DNA from: Thermoplasmatota archaeon | Lineage (GTDB): Archaea > Thermoplasmatota > Penumbrarchaeia > Penumbrarchaeales > Penumbrarchaeaceae | Length of the DNA stretch: 41,381 nt | Assembly: GCA_016928095.1 (NCBI GenBank) | Contig: JAFGLL010000010.1 | Span: 1-41,381 of the forward strand | Direction of reading: 5' to 3' | Shown here: positions 1 through 8,534 of the stretch, in pieces | Numbering within the stretch: the stretch's first letter is position 1 | How the letters are laid out: every line of letters begins with the position of its first letter | Notes under the pieces: generated by a model | Told to the model about the DNA's origin: nothing | The model's database searches: none | Seen by the model: the letters and a program-made list of their open reading frames with translations, nothing else | Made by a program: the position numbers and the translations under genes

Positions 1-1022
1 GACCCCACCTCCTTCTGGACATCTTTCAGAGCAACCCAGTCGAAAGGTGCATGTGCGGGTACCGACATGACCACCCCGGTGGCCACCTTCGGGTCCACGA
101 ACCTTCCGGGGAGGATGGGTATCTCGACCCCGACCGGGGTCCGGCATTTCTGCCCTATCAGCCCGGAACCTTTCACGATCCCGACCTTCTCGACCTCCTC
201 CCCCCCTTCCATCTGGTATCTCAATTTCTCGAACCCCTCGGGGGAGATCAGCCAATTTTCCGACCCCACCCGTGCCTTCACATATTCCACCCCGGGATGG
301 AGCCACATGTTCGTCACACCGAAAACGGTCTCCGGTCTCAGGGTTGCGGCTGGAAGGACGGTCCCATCGCCCAGTCTGAACTTGAGGGCGGTGAATTCAA
401 GGACCTCCGCACTGCCGCCCTGGGAGATATCCGTCATCGATGTATCCACGGCCACCGGGCCGCATGAGGGACAGTAGGGGGCATAATGTGGTTTTGTCGT
501 CAGCAGCCCCTTCTCGAAGAGCCTGTGGAACTGCCAGGTTATGAAATTGTTGTAACCTGGAGAAGTGGTGGTCATGCATCGTGTGAAATCCATTCCGAAA
601 CCGAACTTCTTCCAGTATTCCTCGATGTAGACATTCGAGAAGAAATCGATAAGCCTGTCCACATCCCCAAGTTCGTGGACCATCTCCTCCGGGCATCCAT
701 TCCTGATCATGTACTCGATGGTCTTCCGATCCCCTCTTTCGATCCTCTTGGCCAGCGATATGGCGGGAATGCCGGAAGCGTGGAAGCCAACCGGGAAGAG
801 GACATCATGTCCGGTCACCCTCTTGTACCTCGTGATGACATCCGCGTAGGTGAACCCTCTCATATGACCCACATGGAGGTAGCCGGATATTCCCGGATAG
901 GCGAATATCAGAAAGAACTTCTTTCCGCTCCCGCAGTCCGGTCCGATGGATCTGAAAACATTCCCCTCGGCCCACCTTTTCTGCCATTTTTGCTCTATCT
1001 CTGCGGAAACGTATCCGGCCAT
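1..1022 (-). CDS. leuS: Leucyl-tRNA synthetase, N-terminal part (runs off the window)
   Basis: Charges tRNA-Leu with leucine in the cytoplasm. The reading frame is open from the ATG at 1022 to the window edge, giving the first 340 residues. The class I ATP-binding HIGH motif appears as HVGH at residues 50-53, in the context GYLHVGHMRG. A zinc-type CPSC pair follows, with a T-rich editing-domain region after it (around TLRPETVFGVTNMWLHPG). The order and spacing match the archaeal/eukaryotic type of LeuRS. A weak ribosome site (GGAG about 12 bases upstream) supports the start. The gene is separated from nadC by 291 bases and probably has its own promoter. Family call is firm; the C-terminal two thirds lie outside the window. 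Confidence 0.96.
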   Translation of the reverse strand, partial: MAGYVSAEIEQKWQKRWAEGNVFRSIGPDCGSGKKFFLIFAYPGISGYLHVGHMRGFTYADVITRYKRVTGHDVLFPVGFHASGIPAISLAKRIERGDRKTIEYMIRNGCPEEMVHELGDVDRLIDFFSNVYIEEYWKKFGFGMDFTRCMTTTSPGYNNFITWQFHRLFEKGLLTTKPHYAPYCPSCGPVAVDTSMTDISQGGSAEVLEFTALKFRLGDGTVLPAATLRPETVFGVTNMWLHPGVEYVKARVGSENWLISPEGFEKLRYQMEGGEEVEKVGIVKGSGLIGQKCRTPVGVEIPILPGRFVDPKVATGVVMSVPAHAPFDWVALKDVQKEVG

Positions 1023-1313
1023 CGGTCTCACTTCTCCGTGGGAGGATCCCCATTCGGGATCAGGAGGTGTATAGGTTCGTATTAAAAGAGACTTTCGAGG
1101 GGGCGGCCATGGAGCTCTGTCCCTTTGATGCCATCCTTGATGGGCGATCCCTCAAGCGTGGGGATTTAAAGGTACTGGTAAAGTTTTTAAGAGATGGCCG
1201 TGTTGATAGGGGCCGGGAAAATTCAGACCGGGGGTTTCCAGAGGTTTCTTCAAGGGGATGGGAGCTGGTTATGTGTTGTGTTGGCTGTAATCCGTGATAT
1301 CGACCAGACCACA
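1023..1313. other. Intergenic leader between nadC and leuS
   Basis: This 291-base gap holds no supportable gene; the short open frames in it lack any recognisable protein. On the minus strand it has AT-rich TATA-like elements: CTTTAAAT near 1163-1172, CTTAAAAACTTT near 1179-1192 and CTTTTAATAC near 1079-1089. Any of them could drive leuS. The element nearest leuS would give a leader of about 35 bases. I see no convincing hairpin or riboswitch. Confidence 0.4.
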
Positions 1314-2189
1314 TCATGGTTCTGATCTATATTCCATCTTGAAACTGACCAGGGGGGCTGCATAGGTCAGTGAACCCATACTGATGATATCCGCGTAGGG
1401 GGCATAGAGGTTTAGGTTCTCCATCGTGATGCCGCCCGATGCTTCCAGTATCGTACTCTTCCCGTGTTCCTCCGCGTATCTCCGAACCTCCCTGGAAGCT
1501 TTCATGAGGTCCTCGGGAGAGAGATTATCCAGCATTATTATGTCCGCTCCCGCATCGACCGCTGCCATCCCTGAGGGTATGTCCTCCACTTCCACCTCTA
1601 TCTTGATGTAAGGGCCATACCTCTCTCTGAGCATCTCAACACCGCTGAGAACCGCATCAGGACCGCCTCCGAGGGCTGCTATATGGTTATCCTTCAGCAT
1701 GGCCATCGTTGAGAGATCGGGTCGATGCGGGAGTGCGCCGCCGTCGATCAGAGCCCTTTTTTCGAGGATCCCGAAGAGAGGGGTGGTCTTTCTCGTTCCG
1801 GCAACCCTGGTGCCAGGGGACGTTTTGTCGGCTAGGTCCGAGGCCTTCCTTGCCAGGGTTGCGATCCCGGACATCCTGGAGATGGTGTTGAGGGCCACCC
1901 TTTCAGCCCTCAGAAGTGCTTCCACCGGTCCCTTGACCGTCGCTATGACCGCACCTTTCCCGCAGATAGAGCCCGGTAAGGCTCCTTCGGATAACCTTGC
2001 CTCCGCACCTGCCCGTTCGAATACGTATTCAAGGGCCTCAAGCCCTGACAGTATGCAATCATCCTCGGAAATTATTACGGCGTCCCCCATCTCTCCATCG
2101 AACACGCAGGAGGTGAGGTCACCTCTGCCAGAATCCTGCTCGAGTGCCATATCAAGGAGATTCTTCTCCTCGTCCGTCAAGGGCATCAT
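1314..2189 (-). CDS. nadC: Nicotinate-nucleotide pyrophosphorylase (carboxylating)
   Basis: Converts quinolinate and PRPP to nicotinate mononucleotide, CO2 and pyrophosphate in de novo NAD synthesis. With the ATG at 2189 it is 291 residues, the usual family length. Visible signatures are EQDSGRGDLTS near the N terminus, TRKTTP at about 132-137, the HR pair at 155-156 and KDNHI at 166-170, all parts of the quinolinate/PRPP site. A GGI-type C-terminal barrel strand (EASGGIT) is also present. The start is ambiguous: ATG codons at 2204 and 2222 and a TTG at 2240 (preceded by GAGGAG) are in frame. I chose 2189 because family members begin close to this point and the overlap with the upstream surface-protein gene is then only 38 bases. 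nadE lies 6 kb away. Confidence 0.95.
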   Translation of the reverse strand: MMPLTDEEKNLLDMALEQDSGRGDLTSCVFDGEMGDAVIISEDDCILSGLEALEYVFERAGAEARLSEGALPGSICGKGAVIATVKGPVEALLRAERVALNTISRMSGIATLARKASDLADKTSPGTRVAGTRKTTPLFGILEKRALIDGGALPHRPDLSTMAMLKDNHIAALGGGPDAVLSGVEMLRERYGPYIKIEVEVEDIPSGMAAVDAGADIIMLDNLSPEDLMKASREVRRYAEEHGKSTILEASGGITMENLNLYAPYADIISMGSLTYAAPLVSFKMEYRSEP

Positions 2190-5100
2190 GGGGGGCTGAT
2201 TCATCAACTGCCGTATAATCATTGTCACTGCTTTCGACAAACTGCTCCTCGTTATGATAGGTCAGACGGGGTGCAGACTTGTATCCTTCCGGCAGGAGAT
2301 CGTCATCGTTGGCCGGCCGCATCGACTCCTCCAGATCGGACCTGACCTTTTTTATCACCCTCTTAGTGATCGATAACAGGATCAGAGATACTATCAACAA
2401 TGCAACGATGATCATGATCATCCTGAACCAGGGAAAGGCATTCTCCTCTTTCTTCTCCCCGCTGACCATGAAGCTCTTCGAATAGAGGGGCTGCTCCTCC
2501 CCATCCATTAAAAGGTAAAGGAACCATTCACCGGACATGTTCAGGTATACCAGGGAGTAACCCCCACTGCACCTCTCGAAAACAAGGTCCCCGGATTCCC
2601 ACACCCAATGAACCTCGATCCCACCGTCGTAGCCGCCGAACACGCAGCTTGCTGCAGCGGATTCCCCTTTTTCGTATACCTCCCTGTCAGGCTCCAGATG
2701 GACCTCGAACCAGAATGTTGATAGATTGCGGTCCACGATGAGCAACATCTCCTCTGGCCCGGCCGAGGTCCCGTTCACTACCCCGTAGGAAATATCAAGA
2801 TGGTACTCTGCGGAATCACCGTCGACCGGAGACACGCACAGCTTGCTTCCTTCCAGGGAAAGGAAGTCATTCAGACCGTTGACCCGGTACCAGGGAGTTC
2901 CGTTCTTGTCATATCCAAACCCCATATCGAGAAGGAGGATCTCCCTCTCATATAGTATGTAGGAAGGTGGGTGATGCCATTCCGGGAACATGGTTCCCTC
3001 CACTTTCAGAAGGACCTCCATGTTGACACCCAGATACTCATCATCCATGAAGCGGATGGTGAAATCATGGCTGCCCATGTCATCCATTGTTGGAGCCAGA
3101 TGCATGGAAAGGTCATCCTCGTTCACCTTTACCCATTCCGGCATGTCCTCGTCCGGGAGAACGAATACCTTCTCGTCATCGGGGTCGTGAACATCGAAGA
3201 GAACGGTCATCAGGTCCCCGGCCTCGACACGGATGACCATGTTATCAGGGACCACCGGGGCATGGTTTTTAATGTATACCGAAAGGGAAAAGGTCTCCGA
3301 AACCACCGATCCATTATTGTCATCCACCTCGACGGTCACGGTCTGGATCCCGATGTCCACATCGTCGGGTGTTATCCTGATCCAACCGGTCTGGTCGATC
3401 GATGCATCTCCCATGCCCGAATAGTTCAGAGAGAATATGAGGATATCAGGGTCGTCCTCGATGACGACGACCTGGTATGTGAACTCCTGACCTGGCTCCG
3501 CTTCCATGTCCGAGATGGGCATTATCTCTGGGGCTTTGTTCACGTGAAGGACCACTATCCTGATACCGACAAGTGTAAAGGTCCCGTTGTTGTCGCTGAA
3601 GTTCAGAACTGCCCTGTAGTCCCCTTCCTGGCCGAGATAGGGCATGAAGGAGAGGATGAAATATCTGTCGATGCCAAGGGAAAAAGGCGTCTCCGTGCTC
3701 TCCACCCTCACCGAGACCTCATCCCCGTTGGGATCGGAGAAATTGAGCTGGTGTCTCCTCGTCTCACCGGGGTAAATAGAAAATGTAGGGATCGGTTCAA
3801 CCACTGGGGGGAGATTGCGGAAGGTGACAACGATCCGGAATTGCCCGGCATCCATCGATCCGTTGTTATCAGTGACGTTTACCTCAACATCTATGAACCC
3901 AACATCTTCAGGAACTGCAGGATACTCAAAGCGGCCTGTAGCGGGATCGAGGTAAAAATCAGTTCGTGGATCGGTCCTAACCTCGAAGAACGGCTCATCA
4001 CCGTCGGGATCGTGAGCCTCGAAGGTAAGGTTGACCCATTCACCCACAAAGACCGATCTGTCCTCGAGAGGTCCCATATTTATCGGCTGGTTTATTCTTT
4101 GCCCGGGCAGTCCCGAAAGAGGATATTGGTCCACGCTGTCGCCGTCGATCCAGTAAGGCTTGTCATAAATGCCATCCCCGTTGTTATCGAAGAACCCCAC
4201 GAGATCACTCCAATAGTTGCCGCGTTGGTCTTTGTACCAATATTGCGACCCCCCGTCCATCGCGTGAACCGAGTTGTTGATGAACAAGTTCTCGTAAAGG
4301 GTGTTGGACCCGCATGTCGAATGTAAGTAGATACCGGTGCTGCTGGTATTCAGAAAGGTGTTGTTATGAAGCAGCATACTACCCATATTCTTTAAAACTA
4401 CACCGGTATCGCAGTTTTCGAAACTGTTGTCAAGAAGGTCGTCGCTTTCGGTGGAGCTCCCGTTGATGGCCAGCGAGCAGTTGATGAACACATTTCCTGT
4501 TATCTGGTTGTTCTCTGTCACCCAGAACATTCCACCATAATCCAGACCGATACCGGGACAATCGACGATCTCGTTCTCCCTGAACTCGGAGGTCATCATG
4601 TACCTTACATATATTGCGTCGGAGCAATTGATGAACCGGTTCCGGTTGATCCTCATAACACCATAGCTTGCTGCCGAGATGACATAAGGCCGGAGGTATA
4701 GAGCATGAAGGCTGACGTTGGTAAAGAGGCACCATTCGAAGATAGAGTCATCTGCATGGTAGATATCGACCCCCCCATTGCATTTTTCGAAGGTGTTTTC
4801 ACGACAAATGATGGAAGGACTGCTGTATCTCTGATTTTCAAGATCTTTAATAGCCCATCCCCCGATATTCCTGAAACTGCATCGGGTCAGGTCCACCGTA
4901 AACTCACAATTCTCGGATAACAGGATACCATGTCCCGGTATATCCATGAAGTCACAATCAACGAATTTTCCGATGGTCCCTTCTTCAACGTAGATGCCGT
5001 TGTAGCATGAATAGAAGGTTGAGTTGCTGGATGTCGTCCATCTGCTAGCCAGAACTCCACTATTGTTACCATCCCCCCATCCAGCATACGAGATGTTCGA

Positions 5101-5478
5101 ATCGACGATGGACATGGTTCCCATGGAGTTGATGAAGTAATTGTAACCGTGATTGTTGGAGAATGCACCCGTTCTGTTCAGGGTCAGAAGGGCCCCCTTC
5201 TCTATCCTCAGTGTCCCATGGGGCTCCACTGTGAAACCATACTCCCCGTCGCAGGAGCAGTTGAAAATCACGGTGGTATTGCCTATGATCAGGGTCTCCC
5301 CCTCTCCCACGATGATGTTCTCCTGGACATACAAGATAGTGTCGTTCACGTACGTCACGGCTCCCCACATCGGAAGGAAGCTGTCATTGGCCTCTACCGG
5401 CCCCTGGTCATACAGAACGAAACCTGGAACTGCCAACAGCAGAAAGACGGCGATCGTCGCGATCCTCCCTTTCTCCAA
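2152..5478 (-). CDS. Secreted, membrane-anchored beta-helix and cadherin-like surface protein
   Basis: Predicted surface protein of 1108 residues; the molecular role is unknown. Residues 1-28 form a signal peptide after a TTG start. About 40-430 is a right-handed beta-helix of the NosD/parallel-helix type, with repeated N.F.NC and SIVDSNIS-like turns and a closing NYWSDLVGFFDNNGDGIYD segment typical of NosD-like proteins. About 460-850 holds four Ig/cadherin-like modules, each starting near a Pro-rich strand and containing DPDGDE or DNNGS turns. A transmembrane helix lies at about 1013-1035, then basic residues and an acidic cytoplasmic tail of about 70 residues. N-x-S/T sequons are abundant. 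The only upstream start compatible with the signal peptide is TTG at 5478; a TATA-like GATATAATGC lies about 35 bp before it. It probably follows the PAP2 gene (40-base gap). Confidence 0.85.
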   Translation of the reverse strand: MEKGRIATIAVFLLLAVPGFVLYDQGPVEANDSFLPMWGAVTYVNDTILYVQENIIVGEGETLIIGNTTVIFNCSCDGEYGFTVEPHGTLRIEKGALLTLNRTGAFSNNHGYNYFINSMGTMSIVDSNISYAGWGDGNNSGVLASRWTTSSNSTFYSCYNGIYVEEGTIGKFVDCDFMDIPGHGILLSENCEFTVDLTRCSFRNIGGWAIKDLENQRYSSPSIICRENTFEKCNGGVDIYHADDSIFEWCLFTNVSLHALYLRPYVISAASYGVMRINRNRFINCSDAIYVRYMMTSEFRENEIVDCPGIGLDYGGMFWVTENNQITGNVFINCSLAINGSSTESDDLLDNSFENCDTGVVLKNMGSMLLHNNTFLNTSSTGIYLHSTCGSNTLYENLFINNSVHAMDGGSQYWYKDQRGNYWSDLVGFFDNNGDGIYDKPYWIDGDSVDQYPLSGLPGQRINQPINMGPLEDRSVFVGEWVNLTFEAHDPDGDEPFFEVRTDPRTDFYLDPATGRFEYPAVPEDVGFIDVEVNVTDNNGSMDAGQFRIVVTFRNLPPVVEPIPTFSIYPGETRRHQLNFSDPNGDEVSVRVESTETPFSLGIDRYFILSFMPYLGQEGDYRAVLNFSDNNGTFTLVGIRIVVLHVNKAPEIMPISDMEAEPGQEFTYQVVVIEDDPDILIFSLNYSGMGDASIDQTGWIRITPDDVDIGIQTVTVEVDDNNGSVVSETFSLSVYIKNHAPVVPDNMVIRVEAGDLMTVLFDVHDPDDEKVFVLPDEDMPEWVKVNEDDLSMHLAPTMDDMGSHDFTIRFMDDEYLGVNMEVLLKVEGTMFPEWHHPPSYILYEREILLLDMGFGYDKNGTPWYRVNGLNDFLSLEGSKLCVSPVDGDSAEYHLDISYGVVNGTSAGPEEMLLIVDRNLSTFWFEVHLEPDREVYEKGESAAASCVFGGYDGGIEVHWVWESGDLVFERCSGGYSLVYLNMSGEWFLYLLMDGEEQPLYSKSFMVSGEKKEENAFPWFRMIMIIVALLIVSLILLSITKRVIKKVRSDLEESMRPANDDDLLPEGYKSAPRLTYHNEEQFVESSDNDYTAVDESAPHDALDGRGEESP

Positions 5479-5518
5479 ACTGCTACCCCGCTTATATTAT
5501 CCCGTGACATGCATTATA

Positions 5519-6523
5519 TCATTTTCTGTACACATTCATATCCACAGGAGTGCCTCTTTCATTGAATACGGGATCGTTCCGGGGAAGGGGCGCAACCCTG
5601 GAGGACCATTTTCTGTTGAGCCAGTTCGCAGCGTATATAGATATTCCCGCCACCGCGAAACCCGCAGCCACATCGACTACCCAGTGATAGCGCAGGTATA
5701 TCGTCGAGAAGAGAAGGGACAGAGTGAGCGGGATGTAGGCGTAATAGACCCATCTGGATGCCCTCGAGTGGTCCCTCAATCTTCTCATGTAATAGAAGGA
5801 TATCAGGGACATTGCGGTATGATGGCTCGTGAAACAGTCCCGCGTCGTGCTTCTCATCATATCCCAAACCGGTTCCACCCTCTGGTAGAGGAAGATCCCC
5901 TGAAGGTCCACTGAGTATCTTTCAGGCATGAAGTACTTCGGACCGATGGCCGGCACCAGCATGTATCCTATATATGCAATGTAAAGGGATAGACAGACGG
6001 CCAGCATGAGGTCCCTGAAGTCGCCTCTTCTTCCCGATATCGAGAAGACAAGGGCCGGAAGGGCTGGTAGAAAGAAGTAGAGCAGGTAGGCGAATGTCAT
6101 ATAATCTGTCAGAACCGGATGGGTGATCCTTTCCATCCATATTGTTGGCTGTGTCCCGAAGACCGTCCGGTCGATCTCCATCAGGGAAGGATCAGCGAGG
6201 TCTTTTACTACCAGTGGAAAGAGGTGGGTCATGTTCTCGTAAACAAGCAAAACCAATACAAGAGGCAGGTAATCCCTCAGGGACCGTCCCGTACCTTCCA
6301 TGAACATTCTACCGCTCGTGAAACCTCCACGGGCATTCACCCCTCCGATGAAGATCACAATCAGGGCGATGGAAGCGGTGAAGAAAGTAACGAACACGAG
6401 GTCTTCGGGCCTCGCCCACCTCCTGGGACCGGGACCCGGATCCGATCTTCGAACTCCCCCTTTGCACGGGACAAATAACCGTTTTGATTTTTGATCCGCT
6501 CTCCAAAATAGTTTATCGGACAA
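5519..6523 (-). CDS. PAP2-superfamily membrane phosphatase/transferase (Aur1-like type)
   Basis: Integral membrane protein of the PAP2 superfamily. The late motifs are clear: CFTSHHTAMS at about 228-237 (motif C2, His as acid/base) and STIYLRYHWVVDV at about 270-284 (motif C3, with the nucleophile-type His and its Asp). The classical K-x6-RP motif C1 is not seen; GPKYFMPERY stands near its expected place, as in the Aur1/PAP2_3 branch. About six hydrophobic helices are visible. Members of that branch dephosphorylate lipid phosphates or move polar headgroups between lipids; which applies here cannot be told. The start is uncertain: TTG 6523 (used here), ATG 6559 (overlapping the divergent HD gene by 20 bases) or GTG 6397 just before the first helix. 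It is probably first in an operon with the beta-helix protein. Confidence 0.82.
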   Translation of the reverse strand: MSDKLFWRADQKSKRLFVPCKGGVRRSDPGPGPRRWARPEDLVFVTFFTASIALIVIFIGGVNARGGFTSGRMFMEGTGRSLRDYLPLVLVLLVYENMTHLFPLVVKDLADPSLMEIDRTVFGTQPTIWMERITHPVLTDYMTFAYLLYFFLPALPALVFSISGRRGDFRDLMLAVCLSLYIAYIGYMLVPAIGPKYFMPERYSVDLQGIFLYQRVEPVWDMMRSTTRDCFTSHHTAMSLISFYYMRRLRDHSRASRWVYYAYIPLTLSLLFSTIYLRYHWVVDVAAGFAVAGISIYAANWLNRKWSSRVAPLPRNDPVFNERGTPVDMNVYRK

Positions 6524-6539
6524 GTGAGATACGGTTCGG

Positions 6540-7871
6540 ATGAGCGAGCACAAGATCATTAACGATCCCGTTCACGGGACCATCAAGATATCGGGTCCTC
6601 TCCTGGAGCTGGCCGCCACCCCGGAGATCAACAGGTTGAACCAGATAAGACAGCTGGGGCTGGCCTATCTTGTATTCCCCGGAGCCCATCATACCAGGTA
6701 TGAGCACTCTTTCGGAGTGGCCCATGTTGCCGGACTGCTTGCGGACTCCATAGGCCTCGAAGAGCACGAGTCGGACCTGGTCCGGACGGCCGGGCTCCTT
6801 CACGACATCGGCCACGGTCCCTTCTCCCATACCATGGAAAAGATCTTCTTCGACCGTATCGGGATGGACCACATGGCCCTGACAAGGGATATCATCATCG
6901 GAGTTGCCGACCAGTGGGATGAGGAATGGTGGAGATCGAGAGGGGTGGAGAGAGGGCCAACGGTCCCTCAGCTCCTGGAAAGGCATGATCTGGAACCGAA
7001 GAAGGTTGCAGCGCTCATCTGTCAGGAGCATCCCGGCGCACCCCCCGGCCAGCAAACACTGGACCTGCAGGAGAAGCAGTCCTACTTCTCCTCGAGACGA
7101 TATCTATACCAGATCATCCATTCGGCCCTCGATGCAGATCAGCTGGATTTTCTCCTCAGGGACTCCCACTACACTGGTGTCGCCTACGGCATCATCGACC
7201 TGGACCGGATAATCGCCACGACAACCCTCTTCCACGGTGAGCTCATGGTGGAGAGGAGGGGTATCTCCTCGCTGGAAGGGATGCTCGTAGCCAGGAGCCT
7301 GATGTACAGCTCCGTATATTTCCACAAGACCGCAAGGATAGCTGAATCGATGCTGTGCCGGGCGGGGGAGACCTTGACGGATGAAGAGCTTGAGGATTTA
7401 TGGAAGATGCCCGACGGGGAGGCCCTGAGGTTCATGAGGGAGCGCCCTGGACCATGCGGCGAGCTCTCGACACGCCTTACGTACCGCAAATTGTACAAAT
7501 CGGCGTTTCGGACCGATTCCGAGATGATCGTGGGGGAGAGCGAGGCAGCCATCACCATGAGAGAGCGCATCAAGGAGCTTTCGGACAAGAACGCCTCGGC
7601 AAGGTTGGAGAGGGAGATCGAGAGGAAGGTCTCCATGCCCGAGGGGTCCGTGATACTGGACATCCCCGATCCGAGCCTGACCCTGTTCGAGCCCCGGCTC
7701 CGGAGGACCGACATCAAGGTCCTGGGCGATAGACCTGAGATCCTATCAAGGATATCATCATTGGCCAGAGCCCTTCAGAGACGGCCCCCTATACCTTGGT
7801 GCCTGATGATATCGTGTCCGGAGGAATATGTACCGGACGTGAAGAGGGTCGCCGGTACCCTCCTTCAGTAG
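6540..7871 (+). CDS. HD-domain phosphohydrolase (dNTPase/SAMHD1-like, COG1078 type)
   Basis: Cytoplasmic metal-dependent phosphohydrolase of 443 residues. The first metal ligand is H56 in RYEHSFGVAHVAG, the HD pair is H88-D89 in LLHDIGHGPFSH, and the last Asp is in SALDADQLDFLLRD (198-203). That layout matches archaeal and bacterial relatives of dGTPase and SAMHD1. KIINDPVHGTI at the very N terminus is the usual opening of this family. The natural substrate (dNTP, another nucleotide or a cyclic nucleotide) cannot be read from the sequence. The gene is divergent from the PAP2 gene, sharing an AT-rich region at about 6470-6520, and ends 6 bases from the convergent small membrane-protein gene. 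No strong ribosome site is seen before the ATG, so a short leader is likely. Confidence 0.9.
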   Translation: MSEHKIINDPVHGTIKISGPLLELAATPEINRLNQIRQLGLAYLVFPGAHHTRYEHSFGVAHVAGLLADSIGLEEHESDLVRTAGLLHDIGHGPFSHTMEKIFFDRIGMDHMALTRDIIIGVADQWDEEWWRSRGVERGPTVPQLLERHDLEPKKVAALICQEHPGAPPGQQTLDLQEKQSYFSSRRYLYQIIHSALDADQLDFLLRDSHYTGVAYGIIDLDRIIATTTLFHGELMVERRGISSLEGMLVARSLMYSSVYFHKTARIAESMLCRAGETLTDEELEDLWKMPDGEALRFMRERPGPCGELSTRLTYRKLYKSAFRTDSEMIVGESEAAITMRERIKELSDKNASARLEREIERKVSMPEGSVILDIPDPSLTLFEPRLRRTDIKVLGDRPEILSRISSLARALQRRPPIPWCLMISCPEEYVPDVKRVAGTLLQ

Positions 7872-7877
7872 CCATCC

Positions 7878-8096
7878 TCAGAAGAAGAAATAGAGGAACG
7901 CAAAGGTACCTATGAGGCATAGGGTTAGGGCCAGGATCAGGAGAAGGCCTGCGGTCAACCAGGCGTCCGTTCTTCTCTTCCTCTCGAATAGTCCCCGGAG
8001 CTTGGCTATACGATAGGACCATCTGTAGAAGTGGTCCATCTCTGCAAGTTCGGAAAGGGGGTCGTCCCCCACCTGGTGAAGCAGTTCGTATCCCAT
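7878..8096 (-). CDS. Small tail-anchored membrane protein
   Basis: A 72-residue protein with a soluble N-terminal part (1-45), a basic stretch (LRGLFERKRRTD) and one hydrophobic helix at about 47-71 that ends the protein. This is the form of a tail-anchored protein whose N terminus stays in the cytoplasm. The start is supported by GGTGG six bases before the ATG. It lies 10 bases after the TBP-like zinc-ribbon gene on the same strand and is surely co-transcribed with it. I do not recognise the family. The context suggests it may hold the upstream protein or another factor at the membrane, but nothing in the sequence proves an interaction. Confidence 0.75.
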   Translation of the reverse strand: MGYELLHQVGDDPLSELAEMDHFYRWSYRIAKLRGLFERKRRTDAWLTAGLLLILALTLCLIGTFAFLYFFF

Positions 8097-8106
8097 ATGT
8101 TACCAC

Positions 8107-8460
8107 CTATCTCTGGAGCAGATATCCGCATTCGATACAGACCATGTCCTCGGAATCCACGACGGTATTGCAGTTGGGACATGTTATCCTGGGTGTTATC
8201 ACTCCGGATTCCTCCAGTTTCTTGGTGAGCTTCTTGAAGAGTGATTCCACTTCCTGGACCGACCTGACATTGGTGCACATGAGCTTTCCGTTCTCCATGA
8301 TCACTACGACCGCATAGGAGTTCTTCGGTCTCCAGATCACACCGGGGAAGTTCTCCGGGCTGAAGTCCGAATCATCCAGCTTCTCTGCTACCTCGCGAAG
8401 GTCCAGCCTGGCGTTGATGTTGGAAGATGCCATGATGTTCTCTATTTGGTAGTTGGGCAA
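8107..8460 (-). CDS. Single-repeat TBP-like protein with C-terminal zinc ribbon
   Basis: A 117-residue protein. Residues 3-88 match one repeat of TATA-binding protein along its whole length: strand 1 (YQIENIMASSNINARLDL), helix (EVAEKL), the stirrup segment NFPGVIWRPKN, NGKLMCTNVRS, and the long helix (EVESLFKKLTKKLEESGV). Canonical archaeal TBP has two such repeats. One of the two DNA-intercalating Phe positions is kept (F38 in FPG); the other (Phe in LIFSSGK of TBP) is Met55. The C terminus carries CPNC (94-97) and CIEC (108-111), a four-Cys zinc ribbon. I chose TTG 8460 because the ATG at 8433 would cut off the conserved first strand, and because a TATA-like TCAATATACC lies about 35 bp upstream. 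It is divergent from nadE and followed by a tail-anchored protein gene. Role (promoter factor, regulator, DNA or RNA binding) unknown. Confidence 0.85.
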   Translation of the reverse strand: MPNYQIENIMASSNINARLDLREVAEKLDDSDFSPENFPGVIWRPKNSYAVVVIMENGKLMCTNVRSVQEVESLFKKLTKKLEESGVITPRITCPNCNTVVDSEDMVCIECGYLLQR

Positions 8461-8489
8461 GAAGATCCCTTCCGGGAAAGAAGATGCAT

Positions 8490-8517
8490 TGGTATATTGA
8501 TTTTTTGTCGATATTGA
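8490..8517 (-). promoter_or_regulatory. TATA-like element and direct repeat before the TBP-like gene
   Basis: On the minus strand TCAATATACC lies about 35 bp before the TTG start and would give a leader of about 10 bases. ATATTGA (plus-strand reading) occurs twice, at 8494-8500 and 8511-8517, so the TATA-like core is duplicated 17 bp apart. Function is inferred from position only. Confidence 0.4.
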
Positions 8518-8534
8518 GCATTTCACCGACCGAT

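Noticed and set aside
1060-1317. Short overlapping open frames between nadC and leuS on both strands
   Set aside because: No ribosome site, no family resemblance and AT-rich promoter-like elements inside them.
2971-4326. A 451-codon open frame on the plus strand
   Set aside because: It is antisense to the beta-helix surface gene, rich in His/Val/Ile runs with no recognisable domain, and has no ribosome site. The minus-strand frame has a signal peptide, Ig modules and an anchor.
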